DNA of 36,130 nt from Oscillospiraceae bacterium (GTDB lineage Bacteria > Bacillota > Clostridia > Oscillospirales > Ruminococcaceae), in contig JAUNJJ010000027.1 of NCBI GenBank assembly GCA_030533325.1, positions 1-36,130 on the forward strand, written 5' to 3'. The notes under the pieces were generated by a model that worked only from the letters and a program-made list of their open reading frames with translations, ran no database searches and was not told the origin of the DNA. The stretch's first letter is position 1. Each line of letters starts with the position of its first letter. Shown in pieces: positions 23,235 through 30,148 of this stretch. A program made the position numbers and the translations under genes.

Positions 23235-24623
23235 ATGCCAAATATGTCTTTAAATAAAGTAGTTATGCCTGAACAGGATCCGAAGGTAAGAGCAAGAAAC
23301 TTTGAGGAAGTTACACTTGGCTATACTGAGGATATGGCTGTTGAAGAGGCAGAGAGATGTCTTAACTGCAAGAATAAGCCTTGCGTAAGCGGATGTCCTG
23401 TAGGAGTAAAGATTCCTGAATTTATTTCCAGAGTAAAGGAAAGAGATTTTTACGGTGCATATGAAATAATCAAGTCAACAAACGGACTTCCTGCTGTATG
23501 CGGACGTGTATGTCCGCAGGAAAACCAGTGCGAAGGCAAGTGCGTAAGAGGTATCAAGGGTGAACCTGTTGGTATCGGCCGTCTTGAGAGATTCGTTGCT
23601 GACTATGTTATGAACGGCAAGGCAGTTCCTGCTGAAAAGCCGGTTTCAAACGGTAAGAAGGTTGCAGTTATCGGTGCAGGTCCTGCAGGTCTTACATGTG
23701 CCGGAGACCTTGCACGTCTTGGCTATCAGGTTACAATTTTTGAAGCGTTCCACGTAGCAGGCGGGGTTCTTATGTACGGTATTCCTGAGTTCAGACTTCC
23801 GAAGGCAATTGTTCAGAAGGAAGTAAATGCACTTAAAGAACTTGGCGTAGAGATTATGACAAACATGGTTATCGGCAAGGTGCTTTCAATCGATGATATC
23901 ATCGATATGGGTTATGAAGCAGCATTTATCGGTTCCGGTGCAGGTCTTCCGAACTTTATGGGTATCGAAGGCGAATCACTTATCGGTGTCTGCTCAGCTA
24001 ACGAATATCTCACAAGAATCAATCTTATGAAGGGTTATCTTAACGAATATGACACACCTGTTATCAAGTCAAAGAAAGTTGCAGTAGTAGGCGGCGGTAA
24101 CGTTGCTATGGACGCTGCAAGAAGTGCGATGAGAATGGGTGCTGAACACGTATACATTGTCTACAGACGTTCAGAAGAAGAACTTCCTGCAAGAAAGGAA
24201 GAAGTTCATCATGCTAAGGAAGAGGGCATTGAATTCATGCTTCTCAACAACCCTGTTAAGATTAACGGCGATGAAAACGGCAGAGTTTCTTCAATGCAGT
24301 GCATAAAGATGGAACTCGGCGAACCTGATGAAAGCGGCAGAAGAAGACCTCAGGAAGTACCTGGTTCTGAATTTGACCTCGAAGTTGACACAGTAATCAT
24401 GTCAATCGGTACATCACCTAACCCGCTTATCAGAAGAACAACAAATGGTATTGAAGCAAACAAGAGAGGCTGTCTCGTTGTCAATGAAGATATGATGACA
24501 ACAAGGGAAGGCATCTATGCAGGCGGTGATGCTGTAACAGGTGCTGCTACAGTTATTCTTGCTATGGGAGCCGGCAAAACAGCAGCTGCTTCTATAGACA
24601 AATACCTTTCATCAAAGCAGTAA
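23235..24623 (+). CDS. nfnB: NfnB, large subunit (GltD-like) of the bifurcating transhydrogenase
   Basis: The 462-residue protein has an N-terminal domain with two cysteine sets for [4Fe-4S] clusters (CLNCKNKPCVSGCP and CGRVCPQENQCEGKC), an FAD-binding Rossmann motif (VIGAGPAGLTCAGDLARLGY) and an NADPH-binding motif (VVGGGNVAMDAARSAMRMG, then YRRSEEELPAR), ending with the FAD motif GIYAGGDAVTGAATV. It is often annotated as NADPH-dependent glutamate synthase small subunit, but the adjacent PyrK-like gene and absence of a glutamate synthase large subunit here point to NfnB, where electron bifurcation takes place. A perfect hairpin overlaps its stop codon. Confidence 0.92.
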   Translation: MPNMSLNKVVMPEQDPKVRARNFEEVTLGYTEDMAVEEAERCLNCKNKPCVSGCPVGVKIPEFISRVKERDFYGAYEIIKSTNGLPAVCGRVCPQENQCEGKCVRGIKGEPVGIGRLERFVADYVMNGKAVPAEKPVSNGKKVAVIGAGPAGLTCAGDLARLGYQVTIFEAFHVAGGVLMYGIPEFRLPKAIVQKEVNALKELGVEIMTNMVIGKVLSIDDIIDMGYEAAFIGSGAGLPNFMGIEGESLIGVCSANEYLTRINLMKGYLNEYDTPVIKSKKVAVVGGGNVAMDAARSAMRMGAEHVYIVYRRSEEELPARKEEVHHAKEEGIEFMLLNNPVKINGDENGRVSSMQCIKMELGEPDESGRRRPQEVPGSEFDLEVDTVIMSIGTSPNPLIRRTTNGIEANKRGCLVVNEDMMTTREGIYAGGDAVTGAATVILAMGAGKTAAASIDKYLSSKQ

Positions 24624-24647
24624 ACGCAATATATAAATTGCGTTTAC
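24620..24647 (+). terminator. Hairpin overlapping the nfnB stop codon
   Basis: GTAAACGCAAT (24620-24630) pairs perfectly with ATTGCGTTTAC (24637-24647) around 6 nt. There is no T-run after it, so it may stabilise the mRNA end or act with the nested hairpin at 24652 rather than terminate alone. Confidence 0.5.
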
Positions 24648-24651
24648 CAGT

Positions 24652-24694
24652 GCCGATCTGCACGGAGATGACGCAGTCATCGGATGTGCAAGGC
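24652..24694 (+). other. Nested hairpin between nfnB and yajC
   Basis: Stems GCC/GGC, TGCAC (24659-24663)/GTGCA (24686-24690) and GATGAC (24667-24672)/GTCATC (24676-24681) nest around a GCA loop, with a purine internal loop GGA facing GGAT. An A/T-rich stretch follows. It does not match a riboswitch I know; it may be a terminator or a small structured RNA. Confidence 0.45.
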
Positions 24695-24708
24695 AATAAA
24701 AATAAATC

Positions 24709-24751
24709 AATTATAGTGAAAGTCAAATTAATTTTGACGTTCACTATAATT
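24709..24751. repeat. Intergenic palindrome family TATAGTGAAC, copy 1
   Basis: AATTATAGTGAA (24709-24720) and TTCACTATAATT (24740-24751) flank a second dyad GTCAAA/TTTGAC. It ends just before the yajC ribosome site. Related copies are at 25218 and 27472. Confidence 0.7.
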
Positions 24752-24771
24752 ACCCGGAGGCTTGATAAATA

Positions 24772-25191
24772 ATGAATTTTTCACCAGTAATTCTTGAAAC
24801 AGCTGCAAGTGACGCAGCAGCAGGCAGTACATCATCTGCACTTATGTCAATGCTCATTACTTTTATTCCGCTTTTTCTTGTGTTCTATTTCTTCATAATC
24901 AGACCGCAGAAAAAACGTGAAAAAGAAGAAAAGGAAATGCGTGAATCCATTCTTATCGGTGATGAGATTGTAACAATCGGCGGAATCATTGGTCTTGTTG
25001 TACGTCAGACAGATGACACACTTGTTATCGAAACAGGCGGAGACAGAAGCAAGCTTCGTATCCAGAAGGCAGCTGTAAGAGACAACATTACAGCAATGGA
25101 AAGAAGACAGGCTGCAGCAGCTGCTGAGAAAAATGCTTCTCCGGCTGAGGTCACAAAGAAAGAATCCAAAAAAGAAAAAGAAAAGAAGTAA
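24772..25191 (+). CDS. yajC: YajC, preprotein translocase accessory subunit
   Basis: The 139-residue protein has a single membrane span (about 22-43, SMLITFIPLFLVFYFFIIRP), the YajC hallmark RPQKKREKEEKEM directly after it and a small cytosolic domain (LIGDEIVTIGGIIGLVVRQTD). The C-terminus is rich in Ala, Lys and Glu. YajC associates with SecDF-SecYEG in the membrane. The start has CCGGAGG. Gene order yajC, TIGR04086 membrane protein, SCIFF, SCIFF maturase is a common clostridial arrangement and strengthens all four assignments; secD/secF are not in the window. Confidence 0.93.
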   Translation: MNFSPVILETAASDAAAGSTSSALMSMLITFIPLFLVFYFFIIRPQKKREKEEKEMRESILIGDEIVTIGGIIGLVVRQTDDTLVIETGGDRSKLRIQKAAVRDNITAMERRQAAAAAEKNASPAEVTKKESKKEKEKK

Positions 25192-25217
25192 TAAATTACA
25201 TGTTTGTCCGGTATAAT

Positions 25218-25253
25218 TATAGTAAACGAAAAATTTTTTTTTAGTTTACTATA
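25218..25253. repeat. Intergenic palindrome family, copy 2
   Basis: TATAGTAAAC (25218-25227) and GTTTACTATA (25244-25253) with an A/T loop; the T-run inside the loop follows no stem. It sits between yajC and the TIGR04086 gene, abutting the latter's ribosome site. Confidence 0.65.
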
Positions 25254-25271
25254 GGTCGGATGGTGATTATT

Positions 25272-25703
25272 ATGAAAAGACGAAGTAATGCTTCGGGATC
25301 ATTAATATTAAAAATTGCAGCTGTTTCTGCTTTGTCAGGGACAGCTGTGTTTTTTTCTCTTTCTGCAGTTTTTGCGTTTATTTTTTTTCTGGCGGATACC
25401 CCGTATCATATATACAGACTCGCATCTGAACTTACTGTGGCCGCCGGCTCATTTGCTGCCGGGAGAACAGGGGGATTCTGCAACAGAGAAAACGGGATTG
25501 TTACAGGGGCATTATGTTCCATGCTGGTTTTTATACCTGCTTTTATACTGTTTATTGTTTTTTCAGGAAAACCTTTTATGCCGGTGTTTATTATGACTTT
25601 TGCAATTTCAGCTGTTTCAGGAGCGGCGGGCGGAGTATACGGAGTGAACAGACATATTGCAGGAAGACCGTTCGTTTATAAGGGAAATGATGAGAACGTA
25701 TAA
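25272..25703 (+). CDS. TIGR04086 family membrane protein
   Basis: I choose ATG 25272 (MKRRSNASGSLILKI) because GGATGGTG lies 8 nt upstream; an ATG at 25260 is inside that site. The 143-residue product has four hydrophobic spans (about 10-37, 43-60, 70-93 and 97-115) with small Gly/Ala-rich turns (GRTGGFCNREN, AVSGAAGGVYG), fitting the TIGR04086 family. Its function is unknown, but it is regularly found between yajC and the SCIFF pair in Clostridia, as here. Confidence 0.82.
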   Translation: MKRRSNASGSLILKIAAVSALSGTAVFFSLSAVFAFIFFLADTPYHIYRLASELTVAAGSFAAGRTGGFCNRENGIVTGALCSMLVFIPAFILFIVFSGKPFMPVFIMTFAISAVSGAAGGVYGVNRHIAGRPFVYKGNDENV

Positions 25704-25800
25704 TTTTTGTTATTTTTCACTATATTTCCGGATGGCTTGCAATGATAATTGATGAAATGACGTTATACACTGTTTGAGTACGTTTATCTGCTAAAAACCC

Positions 25801-25829
25801 TTGAAAATGAAAAATTATTATGATATAAT
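25801..25829 (+). promoter_or_regulatory. Promoter of the SCIFF gene
   Basis: TTGAAA (25801-25806), a 17-nt spacer and a consensus TATAAT (25824-25829) lie 37 bp before the GTG start of the peptide gene. Confidence 0.75.
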
Positions 25830-25865
25830 ACTATTTAAGCTAAAGAAAAACGGGGGTGTTGTGGT

Positions 25866-26009
25866 GTGAAACATATAAAAACGCTTAATAAGGACACGGT
25901 TAAGCATACAGAGAAAAAATCAGACTGCAGCAAATGTGACTCTGTCTGCCGGCCGGCATGCAGAACTTCATGTACCGTAGTAAACAGTAAAAATACACGC
26001 GAAAAGTAG
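25866..26009 (+). CDS. scfA: SCIFF ribosomal peptide precursor, five-cysteine variant
   Basis: A GTG start at 25866 follows GGGGGTG by 7 nt and encodes 47 residues beginning MKHIKTLNKDTVKH. The cysteine core is C21-x2-C24-x3-C28-x3-C32-x3-C36-T37, the SCIFF pattern. In the family a radical-SAM enzyme links a Cys thioether to the alpha carbon of a downstream Thr; in the clostridial CteA model these are Cys32 and Thr37, both kept here at the same numbers. The sixth cysteine, expected about seven residues after the fifth, is replaced by Asn43 (VVNSKNTREK). The maturase gene follows after a hairpin. The mature role is unknown even for the family, which is nearly universal in Clostridia. Confidence 0.93.
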   Translation: MKHIKTLNKDTVKHTEKKSDCSKCDSVCRPACRTSCTVVNSKNTREK

Positions 26010-26021
26010 TTTATACATCGA

Positions 26022-26046
26022 AAAGGGACAATTTTATTGTCCCTTT
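26022..26046 (+). terminator. Attenuator-type hairpin between peptide and maturase
   Basis: AAAGGGACAA (26022-26031) and TTGTCCCTTT (26037-26046) form a perfect 10-bp stem with a 5-nt loop, followed by a weak T-rich stretch. In peptide-maturase operons such a leaky terminator gives more precursor than enzyme. Confidence 0.75.
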
Positions 26047-26098
26047 CTGTTCCGTATGACTCTGGTTTTTCCTGAAAAATAATGAAGGGATGGTTCAT

Positions 26099-27469
26099 AT
26101 GATACACAAATACAAACTTGCAGGATACAACATAGTAATTGATGTAAACAGCGGGGCAATTCATGTGGTTGATGATCTCACATATGATATACTTGATAAT
26201 ATTGAACCTCCGTTCGCACCTTCATGTCCTGAAAATGTACTTGAAAAACTGCAGAAGTTTCACCGAAAGGAAGATATATGGACATGCTATAATGAAGTAA
26301 CGGAACTTTACAGGGAGAACCTGATGTTCAGCGATGAAAAAGAAGTTCCGGAACCGGAAAAAACAATTCCGCCGTTAAGAGCCCTTTGTCTTAATATCTC
26401 CCATGACTGCAATCTCAGATGTGACTACTGTTTTGCATCCGGAGGTTCATTCGGCGGAGACAAAATGCTGATGACTCCTGATACAGCGAGAAAAGCAGTT
26501 GATTTTCTTATAGAAAAATCAGGAAGTATAAAAAATCTTGAAATATACTTTTTCGGCGGCGAACCTCTTATGAATTTTGAAACCATGAAAGCAGCTGTTG
26601 AATATGCACGTTCAAAGGAAAACGAATGCGGTAAGAATTTTAAGTTTTCAGTTACTACAAACGGAATTCTTCTCGATGACGAAAAAACAGAATTTATAAA
26701 CAGAGAGATGTCAGGTGTTGTTCTTTCAGCTGACGGAAGAAAAGAAATAAATGACAGTTTACGTGTGGATGCATGCGGTAATGGAACCTACGACATTATA
26801 ATGCCTAAATTCCGCAAACTTGTGGAAAACCGCGGAAACAGCGGCTATTATATAAGAGGAACATTTACAAGAAAAAATCTTGATTTTTCAGAGGATGTAT
26901 TCAGTCTTTACAATAACGGTTTTAAACATATATCCATAGAACCGGTTATAAACGGAGCAGATCCTGAATATGCAATTACTGAACTTGAGCTTCCGGGAAC
27001 CTTCAGAGAATATGACATACTTCTTCAGAAAATGATTGACCTTGAAAACAGCGGTCAGAGCTTTGACTTTTTTCATTTTGACATAGATACAGACGGTCTG
27101 GACTGCCTCAGAAAAAAAACCAGAGGCTGCGGCTGTGGAAATGAATATGCCGCTGTTACCCCGGAAGGTAATATTTATCCGTGTCATCAGTTTATCGGGG
27201 ACAGTGAAATGTGCCTCGGAAATATACACGACGGAAAATTAAATGATGACATAATACAGCTGTTCGCATCAGCGGATATAAATACTAAAAAAGAATGCAG
27301 GGACTGCTGGGCAAAGTTCTTCTGCAGCGGGGGATGTAATGCCTGCAACTATCACAGTTCCGGCAATATCAGAGGCACTCATAAGATGTCATGCCTTCTT
27401 ATGAAAAAGCGTATAGAATGTGCAATAGTTCTCAAGGTGTCCAGAGCAGAGAGACAGGAAAGTGTTTAA
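26099..27469 (+). CDS. scfB: SCIFF maturase, radical SAM/SPASM thioether-forming enzyme
   Basis: Start at ATG 26099 (MIHKYKLAGYNIVIDVNSGA), 10 nt after AAGGGA; the ATG at 26090 overlaps that site. The 456-residue enzyme begins with a precursor-recognition domain (1-90), then the radical-SAM motif CNLRCDYC in a barrel containing FFGGEPLMNFETM, and a C-terminal SPASM/auxiliary-cluster region (GCGCGNEYAAVTPEGNIYPC, ECRDCWAKFFCSGGCNAC, SCLLMKKRIEC) that should hold two extra [4Fe-4S] clusters. It reductively cleaves S-adenosylmethionine and forms the Cys-Thr thioether in the SCIFF peptide. All expected cysteines appear present even though the substrate lacks its sixth. Confidence 0.94.
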   Translation: MIHKYKLAGYNIVIDVNSGAIHVVDDLTYDILDNIEPPFAPSCPENVLEKLQKFHRKEDIWTCYNEVTELYRENLMFSDEKEVPEPEKTIPPLRALCLNISHDCNLRCDYCFASGGSFGGDKMLMTPDTARKAVDFLIEKSGSIKNLEIYFFGGEPLMNFETMKAAVEYARSKENECGKNFKFSVTTNGILLDDEKTEFINREMSGVVLSADGRKEINDSLRVDACGNGTYDIIMPKFRKLVENRGNSGYYIRGTFTRKNLDFSEDVFSLYNNGFKHISIEPVINGADPEYAITELELPGTFREYDILLQKMIDLENSGQSFDFFHFDIDTDGLDCLRKKTRGCGCGNEYAAVTPEGNIYPCHQFIGDSEMCLGNIHDGKLNDDIIQLFASADINTKKECRDCWAKFFCSGGCNACNYHSSGNIRGTHKMSCLLMKKRIECAIVLKVSRAERQESV

Positions 27470-27471
27470 AG

Positions 27472-27515
27472 TATAGTGAACGTATAATTCTTTTTTACGT
27501 TCACTATATTTTTTT
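27472..27515 (+). terminator. Terminator of the SCIFF operon; palindrome family copy 3
   Basis: TATAGTGAACGTA (27472-27484) pairs perfectly with TACGTTCACTATA (27496-27508) and is followed by seven T residues. The stem sequence is that of the intergenic palindromes at 24709 and 25218. Confidence 0.82.
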
Positions 27516-27600
27516 CCATAATTTGTGCTGAGTCCATTAATAGTAACGAAAAAAATATAAAAAAACGGAAAATATTTTTTTTTAAATGCTGATATTGATA

Positions 27601-27629
27601 TTGAAAATAATATCAGATTATAGTATAAT
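27601..27629 (+). promoter_or_regulatory. Promoter of the SGNH hydrolase operon
   Basis: TTGAAA (27601-27606), a 17-nt spacer and TATAAT (27624-27629). The dyad GATATT...AATATC (27596-27613) overlaps the -35 box and could be an operator. Confidence 0.7.
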
Positions 27630-27687
27630 TAATATCAGTATGATTATTCGTGAGAGAGACAGCTTAATAGGGGAAGGAAGATTGGCA

Positions 27688-28611
27688 ATGCCTGAAAACA
27701 GACCAAGAAACACTAGCAGACCACCAGTAAGAAGAAAGAAAAAACGCTATAATCCTTTCAGACTCTCACTGGTTCTGATGTTTTACATAGTAAGTATAGT
27801 AGTAAGCTTTTTGTTATATGCAGCGAACTTTGATATCTCATCAAAGCCTTCTGCAAATTATCAGTCATCAGATTCATCAGAATCTGAAAAGGTCGTTGTA
27901 ACAGATGCCGAAGGTTCGGCACTGACAGATGAGGACGGAAATACAGTAACAGAGATAAATGAAAATGAAACTGAACCTGAGGTGTCAGCAAACGGAAATC
28001 CGGTTCCTGAATCAGAAAGACAGTCTGATGATTACCTTAACACATGTATGTTTATAGGAGATTCAATAACAACAGGTTTTTCCGGATATAAGCTTGTACC
28101 AAGTGAAAATGTACTTGCTGATGTCGGATTAAGAATAGACAATATCACTGAAACAAAGATTAAAAATCCAAGATTCAGTGAACCTGTTAATGTGATGGCT
28201 GCACTTGAATCAGTTAAGCCTGAGAATGTATATATTCTTCTCGGAAGCAACGGTGTCGCATGGTACAACAACGACACTATGATTGAGGAATACGGTAAAT
28301 TTATCGATGATATTAAAACAAAGCTTCAGAATTCACATATCTATATTATTTCCATAACACCTGTAGGTACTATGAAGGAAAATATAGATACTATTGAAAA
28401 CGGAAAGGTACTTAATTCCGAAATCGATCAGTTTAATAACAGACTTCTTGCTCTTGCAGATGAGAAGAATGTTCATTACCTCAATGTCAATCCTGAACTT
28501 AAGGATGAAACCGGAAAGCTTCCTGATGATGTAACAAGAGACGGTATGCACTTCAATCTTGATACATACAAGAAGTTTATAGAATATATTCTGACACATA
28601 CAGCCAAATAA
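27688..28611 (+). CDS. Membrane-anchored SGNH/GDSL-type hydrolase
   Basis: Start at ATG 27688 (MPENRPRNTSRPPVRRKKKR) after GGGGAAGGAAG; an upstream in-frame ATG at 27586 precedes the promoter -10 and is not used. The 307-residue protein has a basic cytosolic N-terminus, one membrane span (about 27-47, LSLVLMFYIVSIVVSFLLY), an acidic linker and an outer SGNH domain: block I FIGDSITTGFSGY (Ser nucleophile), the Asn block VYILLGSNGVAW, and the block V DGMHFN (Asp/His). Such enzymes act on cell-surface glycans as O-acetyl transferases or esterases. It forms an operon with a second similar enzyme and a DUF4358 lipoprotein, a trio I associate with MBOAT-type acetylation loci; no MBOAT gene is in the window. 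Confidence 0.88.
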   Translation: MPENRPRNTSRPPVRRKKKRYNPFRLSLVLMFYIVSIVVSFLLYAANFDISSKPSANYQSSDSSESEKVVVTDAEGSALTDEDGNTVTEINENETEPEVSANGNPVPESERQSDDYLNTCMFIGDSITTGFSGYKLVPSENVLADVGLRIDNITETKIKNPRFSEPVNVMAALESVKPENVYILLGSNGVAWYNNDTMIEEYGKFIDDIKTKLQNSHIYIISITPVGTMKENIDTIENGKVLNSEIDQFNNRLLALADEKNVHYLNVNPELKDETGKLPDDVTRDGMHFNLDTYKKFIEYILTHTAK

Positions 28612-28628
28612 ACCGAAAGGCGGAAATT

Positions 28629-29576
28629 ATTACGAACAGCAATAATATCAGCGTCAAAATTACAGCTGCAGCTTTATCAGTTGTTTATGCGGGAAGTTAT
28701 ATTTCCTGCATTGTCCAGCAGGAAATTGATGATTACACAAAACAGGCTTCAGCCGAATACGCGGAAGTATTTGTAACGAAGGAAACTGCTGTGACAACAG
28801 TTCCTGTAACAAGTACAGTTTCTGAAACTGTCACGCAGTCAGTTACTTCAGTAGTTACAACTTTACCTGTTACTACCGTTTCAGAAACGATTTCAGAGAC
28901 AGTTTCGGAAACAGTTTCCGAAACAACTTCTGTAAGCACAGAGATAATTACAACTCCGGCAGTTACAGAGGCACCTGCATATGATTACAGTGCGCCGGTA
29001 CCGGCTCTTGCAAAGCCTAAAACCAGCAGCTATTTTGACCAGTGTGCATTTATCGGGGATTCACATATCAAGGGGCTGAGCGGATACGATATCGTCAGTG
29101 ACGGAAGGGTATTTGCACAGAACGGAATGAGTATAGCTCATATCAGTGACTATATCTCAGTGGATGATGTAAAGAAAGTCAATCCGTCAAACATTTATCT
29201 GATGATGGGTACAAACGGGGTTATGTGGCTTAAGTGGGAAGATATGATTTCCCAGTATGAGGCATTTATAAAACAGGTTGAAGCGGCAATTCCGGAGGCG
29301 AAAATATATATTTTCTCAATTCCTCCTGTATCAGCAGGGCGGGAAGCAAAACCGGATGTTGCAAACGGAAAGTATCTTAACTCAGAAATAGACGGATATA
29401 ATGCGGAGCTTCTTAAGATGACTGAAAAAAATCAGTGGTATTATGTTGACATCAACTCAGCTGTTAAGAATGCTTCGGGATGTCTTGATGATGCCAGTAC
29501 AACTGACGGCATTCATATGAAACCTGATTTGTACAATGTTTTTTCGGACTATATATTAAGTCATGCAGTGGATTAA
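28629..29576 (+). CDS. Second membrane-anchored SGNH hydrolase, apparently starting at ATT
   Basis: The frame is open far upstream of the first canonical start (GTG 28791), and the upstream part encodes a sensible anchor (ISVKITAAALSVVYAGSYIS). The only well-placed start behind AAAGGCGG (28616-28623) is ATT at 28629 (or 28626); no ATG, GTG or TTG exists in frame between the nearest upstream stop and 28791. With ATT the product is 315 residues: anchor (8-32), a long Thr/Val/Ser linker of VSETVSE repeats (about 55-110), and the SGNH domain with FIGDSHIKGLSGY, IYLMMGTNGVMW and TDGIHM. The paralogue directly upstream shares this layout and ends 18 bp earlier. A frameshift or sequence error could also explain the missing start. 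Confidence 0.82.
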   Translation: MTNSNNISVKITAAALSVVYAGSYISCIVQQEIDDYTKQASAEYAEVFVTKETAVTTVPVTSTVSETVTQSVTSVVTTLPVTTVSETISETVSETVSETTSVSTEIITTPAVTEAPAYDYSAPVPALAKPKTSSYFDQCAFIGDSHIKGLSGYDIVSDGRVFAQNGMSIAHISDYISVDDVKKVNPSNIYLMMGTNGVMWLKWEDMISQYEAFIKQVEAAIPEAKIYIFSIPPVSAGREAKPDVANGKYLNSEIDGYNAELLKMTEKNQWYYVDINSAVKNASGCLDDASTTDGIHMKPDLYNVFSDYILSHAVD

Positions 29577-29595
29577 AGAAAACGGAGGAATAAAG

Positions 29596-30060
29596 ATGAA
29601 AAAATTATTATCAGCAATACTTGCAGCGGTTTCAGCAGGCGTGATTTTATGTTCATGCTCAGGAAAGGAATCAAATACCGCAGCTTCTGAACTGCTTGAG
29701 GCAGCAACAGGAAGCGGTGCTGCTTTTGAGGAACTTGTCAGTGTTGAAGGTTCTGATATAAAATATACATACGATATTGATGAAAGTCTTTATGATGACT
29801 TTGCTGCATCCGTTGCAGGAAATATGGCTTTTGCAGATGAGATAGTATTTGTAAAGGCATCATCTGATGAGGCTGTTGAAAAGCTTCAGTCCGCACTTGA
29901 GGCAAGAGTTGAGAGCAGAAAGGAAACTCTTAAGAGTTATGCTCCGGATGAATATGACAAGCTTTGCAGCAGTGAAGTAAAGACAAAAGGAAAATATGTT
30001 TACCTTGTAGTAGGTGCTGATTCAAAGACTGCACTCAAAGCAGCTGAAAAGGCGTTTTAA
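29596..30060 (+). CDS. DUF4358-type lipoprotein
   Basis: Start at ATG 29596 (MKKLLSAILAAVSAGVILCS) after CGGAGG; an earlier ATG at 29563 lies inside the preceding gene. The 154-residue product has a signal with lipobox LCSC and a small alpha/beta domain (YDIDESLYDDFAASVAGNM, ADEIVFVKASSDEAVEKLQS, KYVYLVVGADSKTALKA) resembling DUF4358. Family members occur beside SGNH hydrolase genes; their function is unknown. It overlaps nothing and is followed by a terminator, so it ends the three-gene operon. Confidence 0.82.
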   Translation: MKKLLSAILAAVSAGVILCSCSGKESNTAASELLEAATGSGAAFEELVSVEGSDIKYTYDIDESLYDDFAASVAGNMAFADEIVFVKASSDEAVEKLQSALEARVESRKETLKSYAPDEYDKLCSSEVKTKGKYVYLVVGADSKTALKAAEKAF

Positions 30061-30090
30061 TTTTACGAAAAAGAATATAATTTCATGCAG

Positions 30091-30125
30091 ATACCAGACA
30101 CATTACTGTGTTTGGTATTGTTTTT
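30091..30125 (+). terminator. Intrinsic terminator of the SGNH operon
   Basis: ATACCAGACACA (30091-30102) pairs with TGTGTTTGGTAT (30107-30118, one G-U pair), followed by TGTTTTT. Confidence 0.85.
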
Positions 30126-30148
30126 GAAAAAGGAGAGTGCAGTTAAAA

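Noticed and set aside
23235-24623. Glutamate synthase small subunit (GltD)
   Set aside because: The adjacent PyrK-like gene and the lack of a large subunit make NfnB the better reading, though the protein families are homologous.
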